Shown: positions 7,992 to 16,854 of the stretch, piece by piece | How positions within the stretch are numbered: position 1 is the first letter of the stretch | Layout: each line of letters starts with the position of its first letter | Assembly (NCBI GenBank): GCA_028688475.1 | Contig: JAQTYB010000012.1 | Location: 1 to 38,897 of the forward strand | Direction: 5' to 3' | DNA: 38,897 bases | Source: Elusimicrobiales bacterium | Lineage (GTDB): Bacteria; Elusimicrobiota; Elusimicrobia; Elusimicrobiales; Elusimicrobiaceae | Notes under the pieces: generated by a model | Databases searched by the model: none | What the model saw: the letters and a program-made list of their open reading frames with translations, nothing else | Told to the model about the DNA's origin: nothing | Position numbers and translations under genes: made by a program

Positions 7992-9396
7992 TTTCGCGCC
8001 AGCCTTCAGGGCTGAGCGGGCGCTCCCGCCAGGCGAAAAATAATTGCACACCAAGCGCGTCAAGCTGGGCGGCCAGCGCGCGCGGATTGGAATCTGTCGC
8101 GGCCTGCCCGTAATAGCGGGCGTTGGCGAAATAAGCGAGGTAAAGCGTTTCCATCCAGCGGGTATTGGACGCTATTTTCACCCCCGGCGGCAAGAGACAG
8201 CCCAGTTTCGAGGAAAGCGCGTATATCTCCTTTCCCGAATTGACCGACTGCGCCAGATTCACCGCCGGAGCCATCAGAAACGAGCCGAAAAATACAGCCG
8301 AAAGCACCGCCGTCTTCGCGCGCGAAAGAGCGAATTTCAGCACTCCCGTTTCCAGCAATTTTCCCCCCGCCGCCAGCAGCAGCAGATACGCGATATACAG
8401 ATACCGCGCGCGCGCGACAATCGGGATGTAACCCGCGCAATAAACCGCTATGGTGGCAACCGCAAGCGCCGCCAACGCGCCCTGTCCACCGGCTTCAAAG
8501 GCCAGAAACAAAAGCGCGAGCAGTATCGCCGGCGCGAAGCAGGAAACCGATTGAAACGCGCTCAACTCCGCCAGCAAATTCCGCGCCGCTATTCCAATTT
8601 GATGCGAGAAAGCCGCTCCGGAATCGAACATCCCCCACGGCCTGACCGGAATAACCGACGGGTCCTCCCAAACGCTTACCGCCCCTGAGTTCGCCGGCGG
8701 ATAAAAACCCTCATAATTCACCGGATGCCCGCGGTATGACGGCCCCACGACGGCGCGGTTATAACGGCCCGTGGTTGTCACCGTGAACTTGCCGTATTTC
8801 ACGCTCAGCAGCGTAACCCACGGCGCGCATAAAAGCGCGAAAACCGCCATCCCGGAAAGCCAGGTTTTGAACAAACGCCTCCGCGCCTCCGGCTGCGCGG
8901 CCAACGATTTATACGCGCAGACAAACGCGTAATGCGCGACAAAAAACGGCAGCGCATACCCCTTGGCGAGATAGGCCAGCGCGCCCAGCGCGCCGCAGAC
9001 CGGACCGTCGTGCTCGCTTTCCGAAAACCTTTCAGAAAACACTCCGGCAAGATAATGCGCCAGCAATCCCGCCACCAGGAGGTCCGGCGAAATCACCTCG
9101 GCGAAAAAAGACAGCGCGAGCGGCACCGACGTGAACAGCACAGCCGTCTCCGCGCTTTTAGACAACCGCCACGCCGCGCACAGCCGCCGCACCCCCCAAA
9201 GCGCCAAAAGCCCGCTTGCAAATCCCGCCAGTTTGGCGGCGACAAGCGGATTTGCGCCCAGCGCCATGAACGGCGCAATAAGCCAAGACAGCAGCGGCCC
9301 CCAATAACCGTTCACCGCCCGCGCGAAGTCGCCGTCCAGATAATGCTTTGCGATGGACAGATAGGAAATGCCGTCGGCGTCTATATGAAAGCGCAA
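7873..9396 (-). CDS. GT-C/GT39-like membrane glycosyltransferase, last gene of the surface-glycan operon
   Basis: This polytopic protein of about 507 aa has the loop motif RFHIDADGISYLSIAKHYLDGDF, then NGYWGPLLSWLIAPF. This is a typical GT-C arrangement with an acidic DAD at the first loop. The first ordinary start codon is a TTG at 9396. However, the same frame is open further upstream and encodes a hydrophobic stretch (ALYSAAFACLLPFL) that would be the expected first TM helix. A CTG at 9438 could start it. No ATG or GTG fits, so the true N-terminus is uncertain. It lies 64 bp after the FAD oxidoreductase stop. Its 3' end runs 119 bp into the opposing plus-strand GT-C gene. Function: probably transfer from a lipid-linked sugar at the outer face of the inner membrane. 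Confidence 0.75.
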   Translation of the reverse strand: MRFHIDADGISYLSIAKHYLDGDFARAVNGYWGPLLSWLIAPFMALGANPLVAAKLAGFASGLLALWGVRRLCAAWRLSKSAETAVLFTSVPLALSFFAEVISPDLLVAGLLAHYLAGVFSERFSESEHDGPVCGALGALAYLAKGYALPFFVAHYAFVCAYKSLAAQPEARRRLFKTWLSGMAVFALLCAPWVTLLSVKYGKFTVTTTGRYNRAVVGPSYRGHPVNYEGFYPPANSGAVSVWEDPSVIPVRPWGMFDSGAAFSHQIGIAARNLLAELSAFQSVSCFAPAILLALLFLAFEAGGQGALAALAVATIAVYCAGYIPIVARARYLYIAYLLLLAAGGKLLETGVLKFALSRAKTAVLSAVFFGSFLMAPAVNLAQSVNSGKEIYALSSKLGCLLPPGVKIASNTRWMETLYLAYFANARYYGQAATDSNPRALAAQLDALGVQLFFAWRERPLSPEGWREITGGVYPGLLVFSPPGVLERRDTARTPSRPAKTARRAKG

Positions 9397-9460
9397 AAAC
9401 GGAAGCAGGCAGGCGAACGCCGCCGAATAAAGCGCCAGGACGGGCCGGAAAGCCGCGCGG

Positions 9461-11035
9461 TCAGGATTGCCTGCTTTCGTGGTAGTCCTCCTCCGAATTG
9501 ATGTTCCATATCGCCGTTTTGGATTCGCCGGAGCCCAGTATTATCTCCGCTGCCTTCATGGCGGTCAGCATGGAATGGTCCATGTTGTTGTAACGATGCA
9601 TCCCGTTTCTGCCGACGGGATAAAGGTTTTTGACCGTGTCGATAAAACCGCGCACGACGGGAAAATCCGCGTACGCGCCGAAATAGCCGGGATAGGTTTT
9701 GAGCGAACGCGCCACGGTCGAATCGCGCAATTCGCTCTCATCGGCGAAACCTATCGCGGCCAGCTCTCGCGCGGCGATTTTAGCTATCTCGTCGTCGGGC
9801 AAATTCCAGAAATCGTCGCCCTCGCTGCAGAAAAATTCCAGGCCGAGCCAGACGCCCTCCGGCTCGCCCGCGAGATACGGGCTCCAGTTGTTGAAAATCT
9901 GAAGCCGGCCCATCTTCACCTGCGGCTCCTGTATATAAATCCACGTGTCCGGCACGAGGCCGGGCCCCGCGGCCCCGGTGTCATCAGCGGCTTTTATTTT
10001 TCGGTAGAACAGCCCCGCCGTCACGAAATCGCGGTATGAAAGCGCTTGCGCCGTCTTGCGTACCTCCGGCGGCACGGCCCCGCCGTTCATGGCCTCCACC
10101 AAATCCTTCACCGGCATGGTGGAGATGAAATTATCGGCTTCCCGCTCGAAAACGCAGCCCGTCTCCAGATTTTTGACCAGCGCGGATTTTATCGCGCCGT
10201 TTTCAAGCTTGAGTCCCACGACTTTGTGGCGGTAAAAAATATTCGCGCCTTTTTCCGCGGCGACATTGGCGGCTTTTTCCCACAACTGCCCCGGTCCGAA
10301 TTTGGGATACAAAAACCGCTCGATAAGACTGGTCTCCACTTCGCGCGGCGGACGCGAAATTCCCAGCAGCTTTTTAACGGCATGAGACAGCGCGCCCGCG
10401 ACGGAAAGCCCCTTCACGCGCTGCGCGCCCCAGTCGGGCTTGATTTGCGAGCAGGGCACCCCCCAGACTTTTTCGGTATACGAGCGGAAAAACGCGCGGT
10501 AAAGCTCCCCGCCGAATCGGTTTATGTAAAAATCCTCAAGCGAACGCTCCGGCTTCAGCGGAAAAAGCCGGCGCCGCAGATATGCGCAGCCGATTCTGAA
10601 AGCGCGCAGCGCGCCGAGATTCGCCAGAGTCCGCGCCGACAATGTAACGGGATAATCGTAAAATTTACCGCCGTGCAGTATGCGCGAGACGCGCCGCCTG
10701 ACCAGCAGCACGTCGTCGGCGCGTTCCGGGTCGGGGCCGGACGGGTCCGGCGAAAAAAGAATGCGGTTGAGCGCGATATCGTCCCGCGCGGGCGCGCCCT
10801 GCACGGGCAGCAGCCGTTTCCACCACTCCGTCACCCTGTCCGACTTGGAAAAAAAGCGGTGCCCGCCGATATCTATGCGGCGGTTTTTGTATTTCACCGT
10901 GCGGGAAATGCCGCCGGCGCAGGAATCGGCCTCATAAACCGTCACGTCCGCCCTGCCCGAAGAGGCCAGTTCGCAGGCCGCCGTAAGTCCGGCCGGCCCC
11001 GCGCCGATTATGATGGTTTTAGTTTTCCCGTCCAT
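9461..11035 (-). CDS. FAD/NAD(P)-dependent oxidoreductase, UGM/amine-oxidase-like
   Basis: This 524-aa flavoprotein has an N-terminal Rossmann motif ([16 protein letters not shown]), an acidic end to strand 2 ([16 protein letters not shown]) and the [10 protein letters not shown] motif. These are typical of the FAD-dependent amine oxidase/UDP-galactopyranose mutase-like group found in polysaccharide loci. The C-terminal half has [22 protein letters not shown], which resembles the second FAD-contact motif of this group. No signal peptide or TM helix is seen, so it is cytosolic. In this setting it probably modifies a sugar nucleotide or lipid-linked sugar, but the reaction is unknown. It starts 17 bp inside the upstream GT87-like gene. 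It is the second FAD protein in the operon, clearly different from the one at 16847-18136 and longer by 95 aa. Confidence 0.83.
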   Translation of the reverse strand: MDGKTKTIIIGAGPAGLTAACELASSGRADVTVYEADSCAGGISRTVKYKNRRIDIGGHRFFSKSDRVTEWWKRLLPVQGAPARDDIALNRILFSPDPSGPDPERADDVLLVRRRVSRILHGGKFYDYPVTLSARTLANLGALRAFRIGCAYLRRRLFPLKPERSLEDFYINRFGGELYRAFFRSYTEKVWGVPCSQIKPDWGAQRVKGLSVAGALSHAVKKLLGISRPPREVETSLIERFLYPKFGPGQLWEKAANVAAEKGANIFYRHKVVGLKLENGAIKSALVKNLETGCVFEREADNFISTMPVKDLVEAMNGGAVPPEVRKTAQALSYRDFVTAGLFYRKIKAADDTGAAGPGLVPDTWIYIQEPQVKMGRLQIFNNWSPYLAGEPEGVWLGLEFFCSEGDDFWNLPDDEIAKIAARELAAIGFADESELRDSTVARSLKTYPGYFGAYADFPVVRGFIDTVKNLYPVGRNGMHRYNNMDHSMLTAMKAAEIILGSGESKTAIWNINSEEDYHESRQS

Positions 11036-12485
11036 CCGAAATTCCTTTTCGCAATTCCACTATTATTATATATGACATGGCCGCAAACAGCGCAAGCACG
11101 GGCACGACCCGCAAAAGCCGTATCATCCAGAGCGCCCAGGCATATGGCTGCGCGTCAAGCACGGTCAGAATGCTTTTCAAAGGCCAGGCGGCGGTCCGCG
11201 CGCCGTGATAACCGAAATCGGGGTTGCGCACCCAATAATAGGAAGTGGGAACATAAAACAGCGCGCAAGCCGCGCAGATAACCCGCACCGTGCCGTTTCT
11301 GAAACCCTGCGCGCCGCGCTGATACGCGGCGAACAAAAACGCCGCGACAGCCAGCAGCGTGGTGAAATGATACTCGTAGACGGAATCGTACGCCATATAA
11401 AACGCCAGCACCGAAAACGCGAACACATAAACCGCCGCGCGGTTGCGCGCGAATTGGTCTTTTATGAAAAACAAACCCAGCGAAAACACCCCCAGCAAGA
11501 GCAGCGGCAGCTTGAACAGGACCGGATTGACGCCGCCGCAGATATCGGCGAAAAAGCTCGACGGCGACATGAACTCGAACACGTCCGCGCGTACGACCGC
11601 GCTGAGGTTGCGCATGTTAAGCCAGTGTATCGCGTTGTCATGCAGAAACGCGGTTTTATAAGTAAGCCGGATGATGTTTCCGTCAAGCGCGCGCTGGAAA
11701 ATATGCCCCGGATGCACGACAGCGTCCACCAGCGCGTCAAAACCCGCGCCCGCCGGATTAAGCGCGGGCACGGCAAGGAAAAGCAGCGAAACGACCGCAT
11801 ATATCCCGAGCGACCAAAGCATTGTCGCACGGAACTTTTTAACCGCGAACAGCAGCGGCAGCGCGGGCAGTATCAGCGGTCTTGAAAGCAGGCTGCACAA
11901 CACTCCGGCCAGCAGTCTGACGCGCAGTCCCGCGACGCCGGGATTTTTCGCGGCGTCAAACAATTCGGCGGCGATAAGCGAGACGGAAAGCACCGTCAGC
12001 ACATGCAGCTGCCCGTTCCACAGCATAAGATACGCGCAGGGCGAACAGAGAAACAGGAAATAAAGCGCTTTCCGCGAAAGAGAATCCTCCAATCCCCGCC
12101 CGGCCAGACGGGCGCAGTAAATCAGAATCGCAAGCGAGACCGCCACAAACACGCCGTAAGCCGCCCACGGGCTGAAAAGCGAAAGCCAGGAGCCGGCGAG
12201 CACCGCCGCCGCCGGATGATACGGATACCACGAGGCGTACGGCCCCCACGCGAAAGCCCAGGTGTCGTAAATGCTTTTGCCGTGCAGCAAATTTATGAAA
12301 CCGCGCGGCACCGCAAAAAAATCCAGCCCAATCTTGCCGTGCCAGGTGGTGGCGATGAACGGGTCAAGGAACCGATACCGGAGCGATAACAGCATCAGCA
12401 GAACATACGCGCCGGTCATCGCATAAAGCCATTTGTCCAGAAATTTCGAGAGCGCGGGCCGGCGGGCGGTTTCAGGCATTGCCAT
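11019..12485 (-). CDS. GT87-like (DUF2029) polytopic glycosyltransferase, tandem copy 2
   Basis: This is a membrane protein of about 488 aa with ten or more hydrophobic helices. After the first helix it has [28 protein letters not shown], which matches the GT87/DUF2029 pattern of an Asp in loop 1 followed by a GxxxY motif. GT87 enzymes such as PimE transfer mannose from polyprenyl-phosphate-mannose. Shared blocks with the preceding gene ([13 protein letters not shown], WNGQx[12 protein letters not shown], YEYHx) show tandem duplication. The start at 12485 ([10 protein letters not shown]) has a purine-rich GGGGGGAAAA just upstream. It overlaps the upstream gene by 14 bp; a second ATG at 12479 is possible. 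Substrate specificity is unknown. Confidence 0.77.
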   Translation of the reverse strand: MAMPETARRPALSKFLDKWLYAMTGAYVLLMLLSLRYRFLDPFIATTWHGKIGLDFFAVPRGFINLLHGKSIYDTWAFAWGPYASWYPYHPAAAVLAGSWLSLFSPWAAYGVFVAVSLAILIYCARLAGRGLEDSLSRKALYFLFLCSPCAYLMLWNGQLHVLTVLSVSLIAAELFDAAKNPGVAGLRVRLLAGVLCSLLSRPLILPALPLLFAVKKFRATMLWSLGIYAVVSLLFLAVPALNPAGAGFDALVDAVVHPGHIFQRALDGNIIRLTYKTAFLHDNAIHWLNMRNLSAVVRADVFEFMSPSSFFADICGGVNPVLFKLPLLLLGVFSLGLFFIKDQFARNRAAVYVFAFSVLAFYMAYDSVYEYHFTTLLAVAAFLFAAYQRGAQGFRNGTVRVICAACALFYVPTSYYWVRNPDFGYHGARTAAWPLKSILTVLDAQPYAWALWMIRLLRVVPVLALFAAMSYIIIVELRKGISDGREN

Positions 12486-13926
12486 TTTCCCCCCGCAGCG
12501 CCAGCCAGGCAAGCGGAATCAAAAGCGCGAACATCGCCGCGGCGGGCAGCACGCGGTTCCAGCGAATCATGGGGAGGGCCCAGTCGTAAACATGCCCGCC
12601 GGTGAAAACCGCCACATAAATATCGTTAAGCCGCGCCGTGGCTTCACGGTGAAAGCCGTAGTCGGCATTCCTCAGCCAAAAGTACGACGTGGGCGCGAAA
12701 AACAGCGCGCCGGCGGCGCAGAACCATTTTGCAAGCCGCGCGGAGAGTCCCGTTTTCCCCGCATAAAGCGCCAGCAGCGCCGCCAGCGCGGGCAGCGCCG
12801 CCGCGTAATGATACTCGTAAACGGTCTCATAGGACAGGAAAAAAGAAAGGCTGGCCATCATTGCGACAAACAGCGCGCCCCGTGCGCGGCGCACTGCATC
12901 CTTCACGAAAAAAAGCCATATGCTGAAACCGGCTATGACGAGCGAGGGCAGTTTAAGAAAAAATTTCGGCGGCGTCCACCCGGTCAAGTTCTCAAGAAAG
13001 GCGGAAAAAGACATTATCTCGAAATGGTCCGGCTGGCTGACGCCGGCGCGAAAACGCATGTTCAGCCAGTGAATCGCGTTGTCGGCGGCAATTTCCGGGC
13101 GGTAAGTCCTGAGCGGCACCCCTCTGTAAACTTCAAAGCGGAATATGCTTTCAGGATGCAAAACCGCGTCCAGCAGCCGGACAAAACCGATTCCCCGCGG
13201 ATTCAAAGCCGGCGTGAATAAAAAAAGCGCGGAAACGGCGGCGTATATCCCCGCGCTCCACAGCACTGTTTTGCGGCAGGCTTTCACGGCGAAAATGGCG
13301 GGCAGCGCCAGAACAATCAGCGGCTTTGAAAACAGCGAAAGCAAAATCCCCGCCATGAGCGCGGGACGCACGCCGTCCGCGTTTGCGCCGCCGCGGGAAA
13401 TCCGCGCCATATCGTAAAAAACCAGCGAAAACGCCGCTACAAGAAAAACGTGCATCTGCCCGTTCCAAATCATCAGGTAAACCGGCAGCGGCAGCAGAAA
13501 CACCGCATAGCACATGCGGCGGGGCAGGGAATCCGACGAAAGCGACCCGACAAGCCGCGCGCACCACAGCAGCGTTCCGACGGAGAACGCCGCAAATATC
13601 CAAAACGCCGCCCACGGCTTAAACAGCGAAAGCCACGAGCCCGCCAAGACCGCCAGCGCGGGATGGTACGGGTACCAGGTGGAATAAGGCCCCCAGCCGC
13701 AGGCGCGCGTGGCGTAAATGCTTTTTGCGTGGATGAGGTTTATGAAGCCGCGCGGCACGGCGAAAAAATCGAACCCCATCCGCCCGTGCCAGGCGGTCGC
13801 GAGAAAGCCGTCAAGGAAATGGAATTTGAGCGAAAGAAAAATAAAGACGATCCAGGCTGCGGTTATGAAAGGAAGCGCGCGGCAAACCAACGTCTCAAAA
13901 CCAGGCGCGGGAAAAGAACGCCGCAT
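12472..13926 (-). CDS. GT87-like (DUF2029) polytopic glycosyltransferase, tandem copy 1
   Basis: This 484-aa polytopic protein is the paralog of the gene at 11019-12485. Loop 1 carries [28 protein letters not shown]; the putative catalytic Asp and the downstream Tyr are both kept. Conserved blocks are WGPYSTWYPYHPALAVLAGSW near residue 80, [35 protein letters not shown] and YETVYEYHYAAALPALAALLALY. The ATG at 13926 overlaps the stop of the heptose-activation gene (GTGATG with TGA), so translation is coupled; a GTG start one codon earlier is possible. Divergence between the two copies is large enough that they probably add different sugars or linkages in the same glycan. That is inference. Confidence 0.77.
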   Translation of the reverse strand: MRRSFPAPGFETLVCRALPFITAAWIVFIFLSLKFHFLDGFLATAWHGRMGFDFFAVPRGFINLIHAKSIYATRACGWGPYSTWYPYHPALAVLAGSWLSLFKPWAAFWIFAAFSVGTLLWCARLVGSLSSDSLPRRMCYAVFLLPLPVYLMIWNGQMHVFLVAAFSLVFYDMARISRGGANADGVRPALMAGILLSLFSKPLIVLALPAIFAVKACRKTVLWSAGIYAAVSALFLFTPALNPRGIGFVRLLDAVLHPESIFRFEVYRGVPLRTYRPEIAADNAIHWLNMRFRAGVSQPDHFEIMSFSAFLENLTGWTPPKFFLKLPSLVIAGFSIWLFFVKDAVRRARGALFVAMMASLSFFLSYETVYEYHYAAALPALAALLALYAGKTGLSARLAKWFCAAGALFFAPTSYFWLRNADYGFHREATARLNDIYVAVFTGGHVYDWALPMIRWNRVLPAAAMFALLIPLAWLALRGENGNA

Positions 13927-15212
13927 CACTGCGCTTCCCGTTTGGCGATGAACTCCGCAGCGGCGGTGAGGTCCTCAAACTCAAAGTCCGCTCCGGCGGC
14001 TTTACCGCGCCCGTCGCCGACGAGAATGGCGGTCAGTCCGGCGCGGCGGCCGCATTCGATATCGCGCGCCGCGTCGCCGACAAGATAAGAGCCTTCGAGC
14101 CGGATGTTCAGGTCCGCCCGGGCGCGGGTTATCATGCCGGTTTTGGGCTTGCGGCACCCGCACTCTATTTTATAGGCGGGATTTTCCTCGGGGAAGCCTT
14201 TATCGGGATGATGGGGACAGTAATAAATGGCGTCCAGATACGCGCCCTCGCGGCCCAGCAGCGTTTCCATTTTGCGGTGTATCGTCTCCAGGCCGTCGAG
14301 GCTGCACAGATTGCGCGCCACGGCGGGCTGGTTGGTGACGACGACCGCGAGCAGCCCCAGCGAATTTATTTTTCTGACCGCCGCCGCCGCGCCGGGCAGA
14401 AGCTCGAAATCCTCCAGGCGTCCCACATGGTCGCGGTTGGCGTTAAGCACGCCGTCGCGGTCGAGGAAAACCGCCCGTCTTTTGTTTCTCAGATTGAAGG
14501 CGGCTATCCTGCCGGAGAGCAAATCCTTTTCCACTTTTTCCAATCGCTCCGGCGTGCCGGCGTCTTTGAGGTATTCCGGCGTGACATAACCGTAGACGGG
14601 CAGCTTGTTCAGCAGCGCCGGCAATATATCTCCGGCGAAATCCTTTTTTTGTCCGGCGGGAATAAGCCTCAAAACCTCGGGGGAGAAAACGTACACGCCG
14701 GTGTTGGCGAGATTTTTAAGCCATTGCCCCCCGGGATGAGGTTTTGCATGCATGGCGGTGACGCGGCCTTCGCGGTCCGTATCCGCAAGGTCGCTGTCGA
14801 ACGGATGGTCGTTGGGATGCAATACGGGAGTGCAGCGGCTTTTTTTCGCGCGGTGAAAATCCAGCAGGCGGCGCAAATCCATATCGAACATGATATCGCC
14901 GTAGACGACGAAAAAATCGTCACGGAGAACGCCGTCAAGCTGCTTTAGCGCGCCCGCCGTGCCGAGCGGCTCTTTCTCGACAACGTGGCGGATTTTCAGC
15001 CCGTATTCCCCGCCGCCGCCGAGGGCAAGCTCCAGCTCTCCGGCGAGGTAGCCGCTTAGAATGAAGACTTCGCCCACCCCGTAGCGCTTAAACAGCTTCA
15101 ACTGCCATTCTATCAGCGCGACGCCGCATATCGGCACCAGCGGCTTGGGCATTTTGTCCGTCAGGCAGCCCAGCCGCGCGCCGCGTCCGCCGGCCAGTAT
15201 CACGGCTTTCAT
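13926..15212 (-). CDS. Bifunctional heptose-1-phosphate nucleotidyltransferase / heptose bisphosphate phosphatase (HddC-GmhB fusion)
   Basis: This 428-aa protein fuses two domains. Residues 1-235 are a sugar-nucleotidyltransferase with GGRGARLGCLTDKMPKPLVPI, EKEPLGTAGAL and VYGDIMFD, resembling HddC, which makes GDP-D-glycero-D-manno-heptose. Residues 245-425 are a HAD-IIIA phosphatase like GmhB. It has FLDRDGVLNAN (Asp251 nucleophile, Asp253 acid/base), VVTNQPAVARN, the zinc-site pattern CPHH…CGC, RKPKTGM and VGDAARDIECG. In GDP-heptose synthesis GmhB removes the 7-phosphate from heptose 1,7-bisphosphate and HddC then activates the product, so the fusion joins consecutive steps. The GmhA and HddA steps are not in the window. 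The start at 15212 overlaps the upstream stop by 4 bp (ATGA); a GTG at 15233 is less likely. Another hexose substrate is possible. Confidence 0.86.
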   Translation of the reverse strand: MKAVILAGGRGARLGCLTDKMPKPLVPICGVALIEWQLKLFKRYGVGEVFILSGYLAGELELALGGGGEYGLKIRHVVEKEPLGTAGALKQLDGVLRDDFFVVYGDIMFDMDLRRLLDFHRAKKSRCTPVLHPNDHPFDSDLADTDREGRVTAMHAKPHPGGQWLKNLANTGVYVFSPEVLRLIPAGQKKDFAGDILPALLNKLPVYGYVTPEYLKDAGTPERLEKVEKDLLSGRIAAFNLRNKRRAVFLDRDGVLNANRDHVGRLEDFELLPGAAAAVRKINSLGLLAVVVTNQPAVARNLCSLDGLETIHRKMETLLGREGAYLDAIYYCPHHPDKGFPEENPAYKIECGCRKPKTGMITRARADLNIRLEGSYLVGDAARDIECGRRAGLTAILVGDGRGKAAGADFEFEDLTAAAEFIAKREAQ

Positions 15213-16159
15213 TTGCCGCAAGTCCCTTCGCACAATTCCCGCGCGGCGGCGCGCACCGCCGCGACGGAGCTCATGGACGCCTTCCAGCCCAGCCGGGTTA
15301 TTTTCGTGATGTCGTAGCGAAAGCGCGGCACGTCGCCTTTCCAGCCGCGAGATCCGCCGGTATAGGAAAATATGACATTTTTCAACCCCGCCGCCGAGAC
15401 GGCGGCGCGCGCTATCTCGTCCACCGTGGTAACGCCTTCGCCCGCGGCGTTATAGACGTTGATTCGCGCTTTTGCGCGCTTGAAAACGAACAGTATGCCA
15501 TCCACAAGGTCGCGGACGTGGAGATAGGGTTTTTTCTGCCTGCCGTTTCCCAGTATCAGAAGCTTGCGCGGGTTTTCGCGCAGCCTGTTCGTGAAATCGA
15601 ACAGCGCGCCGTGCGTGGCGCGCGGGCCGACTACGTTGGGAAACCGGATTATCCAGGACTGCATGCCGAAATTGGCGCAGAAGGCGTTTATCCACGCCTC
15701 GCAAGCCAGCTTGCCCGCGCCGTAAAGCGACACGGGCGAGAGCGGGCCGCTGTCCTCGCCGAAAGCCTTGCCGCCCTCGCCGTAAACAGCCGAAGTGGAA
15801 GCGAAAACAAGCTTTTTAACCCCGTATTTTCGCATCGCCTCCAGCACGCGGTACGTGGTGAGGAATGTGCGGTTAAAATCTATGTCGGGGCAATCCCCTC
15901 CGGCGCGTATGTCGGAATTGGCGGCAAGGTGAAAAACGCAGTCGAACCTGCTTCTTTTGAAAACCGCCTCCAGCGCGCGCGCGTCCGCCGCGTCGGCTTT
16001 TATGAACTTGAAACGCGGATTGCCGAGATTGTGCGCGATATTTTCACGCCGGCCCAGACTCAAATCATCCACGCACGCCACGCAATGCCCTTCGGCGAGC
16101 AGCCGGTCCGCCAGATGGCTGCCGATAAATCCGGCGCCGCCGGTCAAAAGGGTTTTCAT
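15209..16159 (-). CDS. NAD-dependent sugar-nucleotide epimerase/dehydratase (GalE-like SDR)
   Basis: This 316-aa extended short-chain dehydrogenase has an N-terminal NAD-binding motif (TGGAGFIGSHLADRLL), HLAANSDIRAG, the FASTSAVYGE strand with the catalytic Ser/Thr region, and the YxxxK motif as YGAGK near residue 143. These are the signatures of UDP-sugar 4-epimerases and related dehydratases. RFPNVVGPRATHGALFDF and KPYLHVRDLVDGI follow, as in GalE-like enzymes. The ATG at 16159 is preceded by GGAGGAG at optimal spacing and matches the family N-terminus; upstream codons in frame are not needed. It sits between a GT2 gene and the heptose activation fusion, overlapping each by 4 bp. The substrate could be a GDP-heptose, given the neighbour, or a UDP-hexose. 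Confidence 0.9.
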   Translation of the reverse strand: MKTLLTGGAGFIGSHLADRLLAEGHCVACVDDLSLGRRENIAHNLGNPRFKFIKADAADARALEAVFKRSRFDCVFHLAANSDIRAGGDCPDIDFNRTFLTTYRVLEAMRKYGVKKLVFASTSAVYGEGGKAFGEDSGPLSPVSLYGAGKLACEAWINAFCANFGMQSWIIRFPNVVGPRATHGALFDFTNRLRENPRKLLILGNGRQKKPYLHVRDLVDGILFVFKRAKARINVYNAAGEGVTTVDEIARAAVSAAGLKNVIFSYTGGSRGWKGDVPRFRYDITKITRLGWKASMSSVAAVRAAARELCEGTCGK

Positions 16160-16854
16160 AACTCCTCCGGTTTTATTCCCAGCCCGAAACGATAGTTGAG
16201 AATGCACTTGAGATACGCCTTGCCGCTGCGCCAGCGGTTGAGCGTAACCTCGCCTATCCTGACGCGGTAGGGGATGCTGATTTCCTTATGCCTGAACCCC
16301 GAGCGGACTGAGCGCACGATTATCTCGCAGGGAAGCGAATAATTGGTCTCGAATCTGACGGTTTCTATCACTTTTTTGCGCATGGCGAACATGCCTGTGG
16401 TAACGTCGTGAACTCCGATGCCGTAAAGCGTCCGCACCAGAAACGCGAACAGCCGGTTGCCGAATTTGTTCATGGCCGGCATCTCGGCGCCGAGCGAAGC
16501 GTTCATGCGGTTGCAGGAAATTATATCGAGACCGTCTTGCGAAATAAGACGCGCCAGTTCGGGAATGAACTCCATCGGATAAGTATTGTCGCAATCGGAG
16601 GTGATGACGATATCGCCGGAGGCGGCTTCCAGCGCGGCGCGCAGCGCCACGCCGTGCCCTTTGGGCGGCTGGCTGATTACGCGCGCCCCCATGCTCCTTG
16701 CGATTTCGCAGGTGCGGTCTTTGCTGGAATCCACCAGCAGTATTTCAGTGTCGAACCGCACGGAATTTTTGCGTATGGCCTCTATCATCGGGCCGACGGC
16801 GCCTTCCTCGTTGAAACTCGGCATCACGACGGATATTTTCAATTTTTCAGGCAT
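16156..16854 (-). CDS. GT2 family glycosyltransferase, dolichyl-phosphate-mannose-synthase-like
   Basis: This 232-aa soluble GT-A enzyme has SVVMPSFNEEGAVGPMIEAI at the N-terminus, LLVDSSKDRT, and the metal-binding DxD as SDCDNTYP near residue 90. The C-terminal part has FRHKEISIPYRVRIGEVTLNRWRSGKAYL, typical of the polyprenyl-phosphate mannosyl/glucosyl transferase branch. Such enzymes transfer a sugar from a nucleotide donor onto undecaprenyl phosphate, producing the donor that GT-C and GT87 proteins use. This makes it a logical partner for the membrane transferases in the operon. No TM helices are seen. It overlaps the upstream FAD gene by 8 bp and the downstream epimerase by 4 bp. Confidence 0.88.
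   Translation of the reverse strand: MPEKLKISVVMPSFNEEGAVGPMIEAIRKNSVRFDTEILLVDSSKDRTCEIARSMGARVISQPPKGHGVALRAALEAASGDIVITSDCDNTYPMEFIPELARLISQDGLDIISCNRMNASLGAEMPAMNKFGNRLFAFLVRTLYGIGVHDVTTGMFAMRKKVIETVRFETNYSLPCEIIVRSVRSGFRHKEISIPYRVRIGEVTLNRWRSGKAYLKCILNYRFGLGIKPEEL

Noticed and set aside
10046-11281. Long plus-strand open frame of about 400 codons opposite the FAD oxidoreductase
   Set aside because: GC-rich shadow of a strongly supported minus-strand gene; Arg-rich without domain or plausible start signal.
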